Part shown: positions 50,925 through 60,372 of the stretch, piece after piece
Position numbering within the stretch: the first letter of the stretch is position 1
Layout of the letters: each line of letters begins with the position of its first letter
Assembly: GCF_019355055.1 (NCBI RefSeq)
Contig: NZ_CP048411.1
Span: 1,674,001 to 1,738,000 of the forward strand
Source of the DNA: Pseudomonas sp. MTM4
Lineage (GTDB): Bacteria > Pseudomonadota > Gammaproteobacteria > Pseudomonadales > Pseudomonadaceae
DNA length: 64,000 bases
Direction of reading: 5' to 3'
The notes under the pieces: generated by a model
The model's database searches: none
Seen by the model: the letters and a program-made list of their open reading frames with translations, nothing else
Told to the model about the DNA's origin: nothing
Program-made: the position numbers and the translations under genes

Positions 50925-52316
50925 TCAGCCCGACTGACGCAGGGTTTCGTGATCGGTGCGCCGTATACCGCCGAGTACCCACTCGGCAAAGAGGAACAGA
51001 ACCAGACTGCCACCAAGCACCGGCAGGCAGTAACCGAACAGCACCGCAAGCCCCACCGTCACCACCCGAGCAGTCGGCAGCAGATCGCGCAACGCGTGCA
51101 ACATACCGGGCCGGCGCACAGTTGAACGACGACGCCACCACATCAAATAACCCCAGATCACCAGCGTCACCAGACCGAGCGCGGTGACGGCAAGCAACAA
51201 TTGATTGGCCAGGCCGAACAGCGAGCCCATGTGCGCATCGATGCCCCAGCGCGTCAGCTTGGCCGCCAGCGGGAAAGTGGCGAAATCGATGCGATCGGTG
51301 ACCGCCAGCGAGCGCGGATCGATGGCTACCGCGTCGACCTGAGTCGGCCAGCTGCGGTCGATCTCGGTCACCGTCCATGCTCGATCAGGGCCTGCCGCCG
51401 GGACGATTTCCAGCTTGCCAGCGTCGATACCGGCGCGGCGCGCAGCAGCCAGCACAGCATCGAATAAGGCAGGATCGCCCGGCTCAGCCGCAGCCATCTG
51501 CATTCCGGCGTGATGGGCATGTTCACCCGCTGGTGCCACCGGCTCGCCGGTCAGCGCCGTGGATACGCTCGGCGTGGACATACCGAAGGCCGCCCGCGCC
51601 ACGCCGATGTTGTCCCCCGCCCAGCGCGACCAGGTCAGGCCGGTGGCAGAAAAGAACAGCAAGCCCACCACCAGCCACAGCCCCAGCGTGGCATGCCAGC
51701 GCCGCAACCGTTGCGTCCTAGCCACGCTCGCCTTGCGATTACCCTGGCGCCGGATAACCCAGAGCGCCAGCCCACCCAGCGCCGCGACCCATAACCAAGA
51801 GGCAGCCAGCTCGCTATAGATCCGGCCCGGCTCGCCCAATAGCAGGCTGCGGTGAAACTGATCGAGCCATGTGCGCAGCGGCAATACCCCAGTGGTACCG
51901 TAAACCAGAAGATCGCCGCGGATCTCAGCCGTTACCGGATCGATGAACACGGCGCGGCTCTCCGACGGCCCCAGCTCCGGCGCGCTGAACATCACCCGCG
52001 TGGTGGTGCCGGACTGCGGTGCCGGACGCACCGCCGACAGCGTCGCGGCCTCGCCGACGTGCGCTTGCGCGACTTCGATCTGCCGCGCCAGGGGCAGCGA
52101 AGGTCCGCCACTGTCGACGAACAGTTGTTCGGCATAGAGCCGGCTCTCCAGCTGTGGCGTCAGCGCATAGATCAAGCCGCTCAAGGCCGCGATGAGGATG
52201 AAAGGCCCGACGAATAGGCCAACGTAGAGGTGCAGGCGGATCAGCAGCGCTAGCAAGGGTCGCTGCGTCCGGGATGCAAGAGGCGGTGCCTCCGGCTGGG
52301 CATGGGAAGACGGCAT
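50925..52316 (-). CDS. PepSY-associated membrane protein (PiuB-like)
   Basis: 463 residues with four strong membrane helices (about 25-50, 170-190, 215-235, 350-370) and a last one near 410-440: LLIRLHLYVGLFVGPFILIAALSGLIYALT starts it, and RRWHATLGLWLVVGLLFFSATGLTWSRWAG follows, with paired His that could bind heme. PepSY segments lie in the periplasmic loops. A His/Met-rich loop (AGEHAHHAGMQMAA, about 268-281) could bind metal. These proteins help ferric-siderophore or metal reduction. GAGTGAG site at the ATG. Follows the DUF2946 gene by 99 bp on the same strand. Confidence 0.88.
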   Translation of the reverse strand: MPSSHAQPEAPPLASRTQRPLLALLIRLHLYVGLFVGPFILIAALSGLIYALTPQLESRLYAEQLFVDSGGPSLPLARQIEVAQAHVGEAATLSAVRPAPQSGTTTRVMFSAPELGPSESRAVFIDPVTAEIRGDLLVYGTTGVLPLRTWLDQFHRSLLLGEPGRIYSELAASWLWVAALGGLALWVIRRQGNRKASVARTQRLRRWHATLGLWLVVGLLFFSATGLTWSRWAGDNIGVARAAFGMSTPSVSTALTGEPVAPAGEHAHHAGMQMAAAEPGDPALFDAVLAAARRAGIDAGKLEIVPAAGPDRAWTVTEIDRSWPTQVDAVAIDPRSLAVTDRIDFATFPLAAKLTRWGIDAHMGSLFGLANQLLLAVTALGLVTLVIWGYLMWWRRRSTVRRPGMLHALRDLLPTARVVTVGLAVLFGYCLPVLGGSLVLFLFAEWVLGGIRRTDHETLRQSG

Positions 52317-52415
52317 GAAAGCTCACTCGAATCGAGAAAATACAACCAACCCGGCGCTGCAGGATTGGCGAAGCGGACGACCGCTACCCGCGGTGGTCAG
52401 ATTCAGCAGATACGA

Positions 52416-52823
52416 TCAGGTGAGCGGAGAAGCGCGAGGGTTGAGGCTGGGCCAGCGATAACGCAGCGACAACGGCGGTGCCAGGTCGAACGGCAAGGCA
52501 TTGCGCTGCATCAGTCGCCGCTCGTGCAGCTCCGTCGCGGTGGCGGGGATCGCAGCCATCGATGCCGAGCCGGCGCAACAGCAAGGCATGCCGAGGTGAT
52601 GCAGTGGCTTCGGTGCGGACTCGCTGCCCTGCGCGGCGTGGTCAATAGCCGTCGCGTGGCCGTTATGCGCGGTGAAATGGGAAGAAACGTGCCGGCTGGC
52701 CTCGGCCATCGGACAGTGCCCGGGCATGCCCAGAGCACCGCTCCCCATTAACGGCATCGCAAACAGATGCAGCAGCAGGGCCAGAGCGGCTATCCAGATC
52801 GGGGCGCGACGGGGACGGTGCAT
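52416..52823 (-). CDS. DUF2946-like membrane/periplasmic protein
   Basis: 135 residues from MHRPRRAPIWIAALALLLHLFAMPLMGSGA: a short basic start and one hydrophobic segment, either signal or anchor. The mature part is rich in His, Met and Cys (GMPGHCPMAEASRHVSSHFTAHNGHATA; LHHLGMPCCCAG), as in DUF2946 proteins linked to copper or cobalt handling. The open frame extends to 52952, but the ATG at 52823 starts the conserved type of N-terminus. The ribosome site is poor. Probably co-transcribed with the PepSY gene. Confidence 0.75.
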   Translation of the reverse strand: MHRPRRAPIWIAALALLLHLFAMPLMGSGALGMPGHCPMAEASRHVSSHFTAHNGHATAIDHAAQGSESAPKPLHHLGMPCCCAGSASMAAIPATATELHERRLMQRNALPFDLAPPLSLRYRWPSLNPRASPLT

Positions 52824-53029
52824 GGGGAAACTGATAGCTCCGGCAGGATGAAACACGGCAATCTCACAGAGCAATGACTGAATAACGGCTCTGGAGGCGG
52901 TGCGTGGCGAATTGGATTGTAGATTTCCCGGTTGGTGCGCGCCACGCCACAACGATAGAACTGACCCGCCCTATCCCGAACGCGCGCACTTCTTCGGCAA
53001 GGTAACCAGACATTCAGCGGTTTGGACGC

Positions 53030-54268
53030 TCAGCCTGCCGCTTCGTCCAAAAGCTTCGGCATTCCAAGCAGAAAGCCCTGCGCCTTGGTCACCTGCAGGC
53101 CGCGCAGGGTCGTCAGCTCTGCATCCGTCTCGACGCCCTCGGCAATGATGTTACTGCCGGTCTGTTCGGCGAAGCGGATCAGCGCAGCAGCCAGCGCGCA
53201 GGTATCGTTGTCGCTATCGACGTTGCTGATCAGGCTGCGGTCGAGCTTGATGACATCAGGCTTGAGCTTGAGGATGTGGCGAAAGCTGGCATAGCCGGCG
53301 CCCGCATCGTCGACTGCCAGCCGCAGCCCACCTTGGCGTAGCGGTTCGAGAATCGCGGCGAGCAGCGCGTAGTTGACGATGGATCTGTGCTCCGTTACCT
53401 CCAGCATCAGGCGATGCAGCGGCTGCTTGGCGAGCAGTGCCACTACCGAGCCATCCAATAGTGCATCGGGGCAGACATTCAGGGACAGGTACACATCTTC
53501 GGGAATCAACGGCAGCGCCTCGAGCGCCGTTTCGAGCAGCATGACTTCAAGTTTCGTGCGAAGCCCGACCTCGCCTGCCTCGCCCATCCAGAGGTCCGGT
53601 GAGCGGTATGGCTCGGGACGAAAGCGCGCCAGTGCTTCGTAGCCGATGATGGTGTTGTGCACCAGATGGAAGATCGGCTGGTAGACCATCCAGCAATCAC
53701 GTTGGGCGATCACCGCCTTGATGCGCTCGAGTTTTTCATTGCGCTGCTGTTCGCTGAGCGCGTGTCGCTCGAGTACTCTTCCGGCAAAACGGGCGAACAG
53801 GCGCAAGGTTTCCAGGTCGGCCTCGTTCAGGGTTTCGTCGGCTTGCGTACTGAAACAGCAAAAGGTCCCGTAAAGCGAACCATCACTGAAGCGAATCGGT
53901 ACGCTCATGTGTGCACCGACGGGCAACGCCCGGGTCGCCGGGAGTGCCAGCGCTTCCTGTAATTCGCCAGCGTTGCGGATGAGTTCCGGTAAACGTCCAT
54001 CGACGATGCGCTGGCAGTAGCTTTCCTCTAGCAATCTGCCGTCGCCGACGGCCAGCGACATCGAGCGGTATTGCCCTTCGATATAACGAAATACCCGCCT
54101 TCCGTCCCGAAATTCTCCAATGAACGCCACTTCCATTCGTAGATGCTGGCGAACCAGCTCCAGCGCCTCGGTAAGCATCTCGCCAATGGACAGCCTGCCA
54201 CGCTCAAACCCGTCGACCATCAACGACATATCGCTGCCGGTAACCCCATCAGAATCGCGGTTCAACAT
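53030..54268 (-). CDS. GAF-EAL cyclic-di-GMP phosphodiesterase
   Basis: 412 residues, soluble. GAF domain at about 20-165 (VGAHMSVPIRFSDGSLYGTFCCFS). EAL domain from about 180: VYQPIFHLVHNTIIGYEALARFR (the E-A-L motif), SLNVCPDALLD, LMLEVTEHRSI, LAVDDAGAGYASFRHI, DVIKLDRSLI, NIIAEGVETDAEL, and QGFLLG. The metal and catalytic residues are present, so it should cleave c-di-GMP to pGpG. The usual D-D-F-G reads D-D-A-G. Start chosen at ATG 54268, since the GAGGG site is too close to the ATG at 54274. It could oppose c-di-GMP signals that promote the curli and EPS made elsewhere in the window. Confidence 0.93.
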   Translation of the reverse strand: MLNRDSDGVTGSDMSLMVDGFERGRLSIGEMLTEALELVRQHLRMEVAFIGEFRDGRRVFRYIEGQYRSMSLAVGDGRLLEESYCQRIVDGRLPELIRNAGELQEALALPATRALPVGAHMSVPIRFSDGSLYGTFCCFSTQADETLNEADLETLRLFARFAGRVLERHALSEQQRNEKLERIKAVIAQRDCWMVYQPIFHLVHNTIIGYEALARFRPEPYRSPDLWMGEAGEVGLRTKLEVMLLETALEALPLIPEDVYLSLNVCPDALLDGSVVALLAKQPLHRLMLEVTEHRSIVNYALLAAILEPLRQGGLRLAVDDAGAGYASFRHILKLKPDVIKLDRSLISNVDSDNDTCALAAALIRFAEQTGSNIIAEGVETDAELTTLRGLQVTKAQGFLLGMPKLLDEAAG

Positions 54269-54369
54269 AACCATCCCTCGCCATCTTCCATCGGAAGAAT
54301 CAAGGCGCCTTGGCGGCTTCAGAGAAATACGCAGCAGAGCCTTGTTTTGAGCCTAGTGCCCTTCTTGAG

Positions 54370-55203
54370 CTACTCCGCTTTCGTCGACGACCGGCGCTTG
54401 GTCGGCTTTTTTGGCGGCGCGTCAGAGGCTAATTCGACCCAAGTTGGTGCATGATCGCTGGCGTGTTCCTGGTCGCGAACCCAGCGATCCACGCCAGCGT
54501 CTTTCAGGCGCGGCGCCAGGTCTTTGCTGAGCAGAAGATGATCGATACGCAGGCCGGAATTCTTTTGCCAATGCTGGCGGAAGTAGTCCCAGAAGGTGTA
54601 GATGCGCTCGTTGGGATATTTGGCACGCAGGGCGTCGGCCCAGCCTTGGCTTAGAAGACGTTGATAGCACTCGCGGCTTTCCGGCTGCAGCAACGCATCC
54701 TTGGTCCACGAGCGCGGGTTGTAGATGTCCTCGTCGGTGGGCACCACGTTGTAATCGCCGGCCAGCACCACCGGATGTCCGCTGTTCAGCAGCCCTCCGG
54801 CATGCTGAATCAGGCGCTCGAACCAGGCCAGCTTGTACTCGAACTTCGGTCCCGGCTGCGGGTTGCCGTTGGGCAAGTAGAGGCAGGCAACGATGATGCC
54901 GTGGGCTGCGGCTTCCAGATAGCGGCTGTGACTGTCGTCCGGATCGCCCGGCAGACCGCGGCGGATCTCCAGCGGATCGTCGCCGCGCGACAGGATCGCC
55001 ACGCCATTCCAGGATTTCTGCCCGTGCCAGATCGCGCCGTAGCCGGCGGCGCGGATATCGTCGATGGGAAAGTCGGCGTCCTGCGCCTTCAGCTCCTGCA
55101 GGCAGACCACGTCGGGCTGCTCACGCTCCAACCATTCGAGCAGATTGGTGCGGCGCGCACGGATGCCGTTGATGTTGAAGGTGGCGATTTTCAGGGAGTC
55201 CAC
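54370..55203 (-). CDS. xthA: Exodeoxyribonuclease III (AP endonuclease)
   Basis: 277 residues from a GTG start at 55203 (VDSLKIATFNINGIRARR), preceded by GAGG at good spacing. The open frame goes on to 55395 through a repeat region that I reject as coding. Motifs of the Mg-dependent DNase I-like fold: NINGIRAR, CLQELKAQD (catalytic Glu), LPNGNPQPGPKFEYKLAW, VVLAGDYNVVPTDEDIYN, GLRIDHLLLS and ASDHAP. Repairs abasic sites and removes blocked 3' ends. The C-terminus has a Lys-rich tail, PPKKPTKRRSSTKAE, beyond the catalytic domain. Confidence 0.93.
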   Translation of the reverse strand: MDSLKIATFNINGIRARRTNLLEWLEREQPDVVCLQELKAQDADFPIDDIRAAGYGAIWHGQKSWNGVAILSRGDDPLEIRRGLPGDPDDSHSRYLEAAAHGIIVACLYLPNGNPQPGPKFEYKLAWFERLIQHAGGLLNSGHPVVLAGDYNVVPTDEDIYNPRSWTKDALLQPESRECYQRLLSQGWADALRAKYPNERIYTFWDYFRQHWQKNSGLRIDHLLLSKDLAPRLKDAGVDRWVRDQEHASDHAPTWVELASDAPPKKPTKRRSSTKAE

Positions 55204-55586
55204 AGGCTGCCTCGCACCGATAGATGACCCTTGTTGTGACTCGCGGTGACGGTGCGAGGTTCGCGTCAGCTGGCCTTGCGTGGAACTCTGCAGGACGACA
55301 CGCCTTTTCGGCGATAACGGTGGGCTGAAGCCCACCCCAACTACGTGGTTCGGCTCAGTCGTACGGTGGGCTTTAGCGCACCGAAACACGCCCATATGAA
55401 AGATTCCGACCGACCCCTCTAGAGGGCAAATGCAGTGGGCTGAAGCCCACCCTACGGCACTACGTGGTTCGGCTCAGACGTAGGGTGGGTCGGGCGGCGC
55501 TCCGCTTCAGCCCACCAAAAGCGCCCTGGAAGGCGAGGATGGAAGGTCGGAATGTGCTCCGATCCACCCCAACATCGAGGTTCGGC
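55204..55586. repeat. REP-like repeat region between xthA and the LysR gene
   Basis: 383 bp with two direct copies of a palindromic unit. Copy 1 (55319-55370) and copy 2 (55435-55490) both have GTGGGCTGAAGCCCACC, then ACTACGTGGTTCGGCTCAG and a second half ending GGTGGG. Copy 2 has a 4-nt insertion. A partial third copy GAGGTTCGGCTCAG ends near 55590, and an inverted half CTTCAGCCCACC lies at 55505-55516. No gene. The xthA open frame crosses it by chance. Confidence 0.8.
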
Positions 55587-56495
55587 TCAGCGAGTTTCCC
55601 AATAGCCCGGTGCGTTGTAGATCGCTTTCAGGTAATCGATGAAGAAGCGCACCTTGGCCGGCAGGTAGCGCTGCTGCGGGTAGACCGCCTGGATGTCGTA
55701 GGCTGGCAGTGCGTACTCGTCGAGCACCGTCACCAGCTCGCCGCGCTTGAGTTCGGCCTGGATTTCCCAGGTCGAGCGCCAGCCGATCCCCAGGCCCTGC
55801 TTGACCCAGTCGAACAGCAGCTCGCCATCGTTACAGTCGAGGTTGCCGTCCACCCGCACCGCCACCTGCTTGCCGTCGCGCAGAAAGGTCCAGCCGCGCT
55901 GCTGCCCACCCTGCAGGTTGAACGCCAGGCAGTTGTGCCGCGCCAGGTCTTCCAGCTCGCGCGGCACGCCCTGGCGCTCGAAGTAATCCGGCGCGCCGCA
56001 GACCACCCGGCGATTGGGAAACAGCTTGACCGCCACATAGTTGGGATCGGTGACCTCGCCGATGCGGATGCCCATGTCGTAACCATGGCGCACCAGGTCG
56101 ACCACGCTGTCAGTGAAGTTGAAGGACAGCTGCAGATCGGGGAAGCGCGCCTGGAAGGCCGGCGCATGCGGGCCGATATGCCGGCGACCGAATGCCGCCG
56201 GCGCCGAGATCACCAGGTGACCGCGCACCGAGGTACGGTCCTTGGCGATGCTGGCGTCGGCCTCGTCGAAATCTTTGAGCAACCCGCGTGCCCGCTCCAG
56301 GTACTGCTCGCCCAGGTCGGTCAGCGCCAGGCCACGGGTGGAGCGGTGCATCAGCTTGACGCCCAGGTGGCGCTCCAGCGCATCTAGCCGGCGCCCCATC
56401 ACCACAGGCGTTACTCCTTCCTTCAATGCTGCGGCGGCGAAGCTGCCCGCTTCTGCGACCAGCACGAAACTGTGTACGGCTGTGTAACGATCCAT
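55587..56495 (-). CDS. LysR-family regulator, divergent from gcl
   Basis: 302 residues. N-terminal winged helix (FVLVAEAGSFAAAALKEGVTPVVMGRRLDALERHLGVKLMHRSTRGLALTDLG), then a substrate-binding fold (VRGHLVISAPAAFGRRHIGPHAPAFQARFPDLQLSFNFTDSVVDLVRHGYDMGIRIGE). The ATG at 56495 follows AGGAG. It is transcribed away from the glyoxylate operon, with 259 bp between the starts, so it probably controls gcl-hyi-glxR-ttuD-pyk in response to glyoxylate or a relative. It also resembles CrgA/AphB-type regulators of aldehyde or quinone response. Confidence 0.9.
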   Translation of the reverse strand: MDRYTAVHSFVLVAEAGSFAAAALKEGVTPVVMGRRLDALERHLGVKLMHRSTRGLALTDLGEQYLERARGLLKDFDEADASIAKDRTSVRGHLVISAPAAFGRRHIGPHAPAFQARFPDLQLSFNFTDSVVDLVRHGYDMGIRIGEVTDPNYVAVKLFPNRRVVCGAPDYFERQGVPRELEDLARHNCLAFNLQGGQQRGWTFLRDGKQVAVRVDGNLDCNDGELLFDWVKQGLGIGWRSTWEIQAELKRGELVTVLDEYALPAYDIQAVYPQQRYLPAKVRFFIDYLKAIYNAPGYWETR

Positions 56496-56754
56496 TCGAT
56501 ACTCCTGATATCGACAGAACTGAAGTTTCGACCAATTCCGCCTTTCGTTCCAGCCCTGCATCCTTGGGCCACGTATAAAAACTATCGAACAAGAAAACAG
56601 CCACGATCTTGCGAGCTAGAGACCTGCAAGGCAAAAGCAGGCGAGGAAGCGGAGTTTGCTGGTGCAAATGAGCATTCCGAGCCTGGTTTTAACGCAGCAG
56701 GGCCGACGCGCAGCAGATCGTGAACAAAATTCTAAAAGTCAGGAGGAACGACCC

Positions 56755-58536
56755 ATGGCCCGAATGAGAGCAATTGATGCTGCCGTCGCGGTGTTGCGCA
56801 AGGAAGGCATCGACACCGCCTTCGGCATCCCCGGTGCCGCGATCAACCCGCTGTATTCCGCCCTGCGCGCTGACGGCAGCATCCGCCACATCCTGGCGCG
56901 CCACGTCGAAGGTGCCTCGCACATGGCTGAGGGTTACACCCGCACCAAGGCCGGCAACATCGGCGTGTGCATCGGCACCTCCGGCCCGGCCGGCACCGAC
57001 ATGATCACCGGCCTGTATTCCGCCTGGGCCGATTCCATCCCGATTCTCTGCATCACCGGCCAGGCGCCACGTGCCCGTCTGTATAAAGAAGACTTCCAGG
57101 CCGTAGATATCGAATCCATCGCCAAACCGGTCACCAAGTGGGCCGTCACCGTGCGCGAGCCGGCACTGGTACCGCGCGTGTTCCAGCAGGCCTTCCATGT
57201 GATGCGCTCCGGTCGTCCCGGCCCAGTGCTGATCGACCTGCCATTCGACGTGCAGATGGCCGAGATCGAGTTCGACGTCGACACCTACGAACCGCTTTCG
57301 GTCTACAAGCCGGCAGCGACCCGCAAGCAAGTAGAGAAAGCCATCGACATGCTCTGCGCCGCCGAGCGCCCGCTGATCGTTGCCGGTGGCGGCATCTACA
57401 ACGCTGGTGCCGAAGAATTGCTGGTGGAGTTCGCCGAGACCGTTGGCGTGCCGGTGATCCCGACCCTGATGGGCTGGGGTTCGATTCCCGATGACCATCC
57501 GCTGATGGCCGGCATGTGCGGTCTGCAGACCAGCCATCGCTACGGCAACGCCAACATGCTGGCCTCGGACTTCGTGCTCGGCATCGGCAACCGCTGGGCC
57601 AACCGCCACACTGGTTCGGTCGAGGTCTATACCAAGGACCGCAAGTTCGTACACGTCGATATCGAACCAACCCAGATCGGCCGGGTGTTCTCGCCGGACT
57701 TCGGCATCACTTCCGATGCGGGCGCCGCGCTGAAGCTGTTCGTCGAAGTGGCCAAGGAACGCAAGGCTGCCGGCAAGCTGCCAGATCGCACGCCATGGGC
57801 TGCCGACTGCCAGGAGCGCAAGCGCACCCTGCTGCGCAAGACGCATTTCGACAGCGTGCCGATGAAGCCGCAGCGCGTGTACCAGTGCATGAACAACGCC
57901 TTCGGCAAGGACGCCTGCTACGTCAGCACCATCGGTCTGTCGCAGATCGCCGCCGCGCAGTTCCTGCATGTCTACAAGCCGCGCCACTGGATCAACTGCG
58001 GCCAGGCCGGCCCGCTCGGCTGGACCATTCCGGCGGCGCTGGGCGTGGTTGCGGCGGACCCGTCGCGCAAGGTCGTGGCGCTCTCGGGCGACTATGACTT
58101 CCAGTTCATGATCGAGGAGCTGGCGGTGGGTGCGCAGTTCAAGCTGCCCTACATCCACATCCTGGTGAACAACGCCTACCTGGGCCTGATTCGCCAGGCG
58201 CAGCGCGGCTTCGAGATGGATTACTGCGTGCAGCTGGGCTTCGAGAACATCAATGCCGACCAGAGCGGCATGGAAGGCTACGGCGTCGACCACGTCGCGG
58301 TGGTCGAGGGTCTGGGCTGCAAGGCGATCCGCGTGTTCAAGCAGGAAGACCTGCAACCGGCCATCGAACAGGCCCAGGCCTGGATGGCCGAGCATCAGGT
58401 ACCGGTGGTGATCGAAGTGATCCTGGAGCGTGTGACCAACATCGCCATGGGCACCGAGATCGACGCCATCAACGAGTTCGAGGAGCTGGCCAACGGTCGC
58501 GAGGATGCGCCGACCGCGGTCGCACTGCTGGACTGA
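56755..58536 (+). CDS. gcl: Glyoxylate carboligase
   Basis: 593 residues, exactly the length of E. coli Gcl. A ThDP/FAD enzyme joining two glyoxylates to tartronate semialdehyde and CO2. The start [18 protein letters not shown] at 56755 has AGGAGG ahead. [17 protein letters not shown] at the N-terminus, where the usual catalytic Glu is Val or absent in this family; [21 protein letters not shown] and [10 protein letters not shown] form the ThDP-Mg site. First gene of the glyoxylate operon, which feeds 3-phosphoglycerate and pyruvate. The longer frame up to 56656 lacks a ribosome site. Confidence 0.96.
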   Translation: MARMRAIDAAVAVLRKEGIDTAFGIPGAAINPLYSALRADGSIRHILARHVEGASHMAEGYTRTKAGNIGVCIGTSGPAGTDMITGLYSAWADSIPILCITGQAPRARLYKEDFQAVDIESIAKPVTKWAVTVREPALVPRVFQQAFHVMRSGRPGPVLIDLPFDVQMAEIEFDVDTYEPLSVYKPAATRKQVEKAIDMLCAAERPLIVAGGGIYNAGAEELLVEFAETVGVPVIPTLMGWGSIPDDHPLMAGMCGLQTSHRYGNANMLASDFVLGIGNRWANRHTGSVEVYTKDRKFVHVDIEPTQIGRVFSPDFGITSDAGAALKLFVEVAKERKAAGKLPDRTPWAADCQERKRTLLRKTHFDSVPMKPQRVYQCMNNAFGKDACYVSTIGLSQIAAAQFLHVYKPRHWINCGQAGPLGWTIPAALGVVAADPSRKVVALSGDYDFQFMIEELAVGAQFKLPYIHILVNNAYLGLIRQAQRGFEMDYCVQLGFENINADQSGMEGYGVDHVAVVEGLGCKAIRVFKQEDLQPAIEQAQAWMAEHQVPVVIEVILERVTNIAMGTEIDAINEFEELANGREDAPTAVALLD

Positions 58537-58598
58537 TTTAGCAACGCAACAGGCAGTAAGCCGAGGGTGGCTATCGCGAAGCGTATCCACCACCACAG

Positions 58599-58630
58599 CC
58601 GGACGGGACGGAAGCTTCCAACCCGTCCGG
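58599..58630 (+). repeat. Hairpin between gcl and hyi
   Basis: Inverted repeat CCGGACGGG (58599-58607) / CCCGTCCGG (58622-58630), with a 14-nt loop that itself contains the palindrome GGAAGCTTCC. No T run. Probably an mRNA stabiliser or partial stop inside the operon, 32 bp before hyi. Confidence 0.6.
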
Positions 58631-58661
58631 AAATGTCCCTACAGACAGACAGGAGATACCC

Positions 58662-59444
58662 ATGCCACGTTTTGCCGCCAACCTGTCCATGCTCTTCACC
58701 GAGCTGGACTTCATGGATCGTTTCGCCGCTTCCGCCAAGGCCGGCTTCAGCGGTGTCGAGTACCTGTTCCCCTACGACTTCCCCGCCGAGGAGATCAAGG
58801 CTCAGCTGGACGCCAACGGCCTGACCCAGGTGCTGTTCAACCTGCCAGCCGGTGACTGGGCGGGCGGCGATCGTGGCATCGCCTGCGATCCGGAGCGGGT
58901 CGAGGAATTCCGCGCCGGCGTCGACAAGGCCATCGCCTACGCCAAGGTGCTGGGCAATACCCAGGTCAACTGCCTGGCCGGCATCGCCCCCAAGGGCGCC
59001 GACATCGGCAAGCTGGAGATGACCCTTATCGAGAACCTGCGCTACGCGGCGAAGAAGCTCGAAGAGGCCGGCATCCGCCTGGTCATGGAAATGATCAACA
59101 CCCGCGACATCCCGCGCTTCTTCCTGAACAACACCTCTCAGGCGCTGGAGATTCGCGACAAGGTCGGCAGCAGCAACCTGTTCCTGCAGTACGACATCTA
59201 CCACATGCAGATCATGGAGGGCGACCTGGCCCGCACCATGGAAAACAACCTGGCGGTGATCAACCACGTGCAGCTGGCCGACAACCCTGGCCGCAACGAG
59301 CCGGGCACGGGCGAGATCAACTACCGCTTCCTGTTCGACCATCTGGACCGCATCGGCTACCAGGGCTGGATCGGCTGCGAATACAAGCCGGCCACCACCA
59401 CCGAAGCCGGCCTTGGCTGGATGAAAGCGCATAACGCGATCTGA
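58662..59444 (+). CDS. hyi: Hydroxypyruvate isomerase
   Basis: 260 residues, TIM barrel with metal-binding residues: LSMLFTELDFMDRFAASAKAGFSGVEYLFPYDF, LVMEMINTRDIPRFFLN, FLQYDIYHMQIMEGDLARTM and GWIGCEYKPATTTEAGLGWM. It interconverts hydroxypyruvate and tartronate semialdehyde. GGAGA site at the ATG. Second gene of the gcl operon. Confidence 0.95.
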   Translation: MPRFAANLSMLFTELDFMDRFAASAKAGFSGVEYLFPYDFPAEEIKAQLDANGLTQVLFNLPAGDWAGGDRGIACDPERVEEFRAGVDKAIAYAKVLGNTQVNCLAGIAPKGADIGKLEMTLIENLRYAAKKLEEAGIRLVMEMINTRDIPRFFLNNTSQALEIRDKVGSSNLFLQYDIYHMQIMEGDLARTMENNLAVINHVQLADNPGRNEPGTGEINYRFLFDHLDRIGYQGWIGCEYKPATTTEAGLGWMKAHNAI

Positions 59445-59481
59445 ACTGACGCGACCCAGACGAATAAAGAGGAGAACACTC

Positions 59482-60372
59482 ATGGCTAAAATCGGATTTA
59501 TCGGCACCGGCATCATGGGCCTGCCCATGGCTCAGAACCTGCAGAAAGCCGGTCACAGTATCTTCGTTTCCACCCATCACGATCCCGCTCCGGCCGCACT
59601 GGTCGAGGGCGGTGCCGTGGCCCTGGCCAACCCGAAGGAAGTGGCCCAGGAAGCCGAGTTCATCATCGTCATGGTGCCGGACACCCCGCATGTAGAAGAC
59701 GTGCTGTTCCGCGAAAACGGCATCGCCGAAGGCGTTGGCCCGAACAAGCTGGTGATCGACATGAGCTCGATTTCCCCGAGCGCCACCAAGCAGTTCGCCG
59801 AGAAGATCAACGCCACTGGCGCGCAGTACCTCGACGCCCCGGTTTCCGGCGGTGAAGTCGGCGCCAAGGCCGGCAGCCTGTCGATCATGGTCGGCGGCAG
59901 CGAAGAAAGCTTTGCCCGCGCCCTGCCGCTGTTCGAAGCCATGGGTAAGAACATCACCCGCGTCGGTGGCAACGGCGACGGCCAGACCGCCAAGGTGGCC
60001 AACCAGATTATCGTCGCGCTGAACATCCAGGCCGTAGCCGAAGCGCTGCTGTTCGCCGCCAAGAACGGCGCCGACCCGGCCAAGGTTCGCGAAGCGCTGA
60101 TGGGCGGTTTCGCCGGCTCGAAGATTCTCGAAGTACACGGCGAGCGCATGATCAAGGGCACCTTCGATCCGGGCTTCCGCATCAACCTGCATCAGAAGGA
60201 CCTCAACCTGGCGCTGGCCGGTGCCCGCGAACTGGGCCTGAACCTGCCCAACACCGCCAATGCGCAACAGGTGTTCAGCACCTGCGCGTCCCTCGGTGGC
60301 AGCGGCTGGGACCACTCGGCGCTGATCAAGGGCCTGGAGCATATGTCCAACTTCTCGATCCGCAAGGGTTGA
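59482..60372 (+). CDS. glxR: Tartronate semialdehyde reductase (2-hydroxy-3-oxopropionate reductase)
   Basis: 296 residues, the length of GarR/GlxR. MAKIGFIGTGIMGLPMAQNLQKAGH (NAD binding), DAPVSGGEVGAKAGSLSIMVGG (substrate loop), KVANQIIVALNIQAVAEAL (catalytic Lys) and FRINLHQKDLNLAL. Reduces tartronate semialdehyde to D-glycerate with NAD(P)H. GAGGAG site at the ATG, 37 bp after hyi. Confidence 0.96.
   Translation: MAKIGFIGTGIMGLPMAQNLQKAGHSIFVSTHHDPAPAALVEGGAVALANPKEVAQEAEFIIVMVPDTPHVEDVLFRENGIAEGVGPNKLVIDMSSISPSATKQFAEKINATGAQYLDAPVSGGEVGAKAGSLSIMVGGSEESFARALPLFEAMGKNITRVGGNGDGQTAKVANQIIVALNIQAVAEALLFAAKNGADPAKVREALMGGFAGSKILEVHGERMIKGTFDPGFRINLHQKDLNLALAGARELGLNLPNTANAQQVFSTCASLGGSGWDHSALIKGLEHMSNFSIRKG

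Noticed and set aside
56689..58596. 635-codon open frame antisense to gcl
   Set aside because: It mirrors the gcl coding frame in high-G+C DNA, has a low-complexity His/Val/Gln-rich translation, no family motifs and no ribosome site. The sense frame is an unmistakable Gcl.
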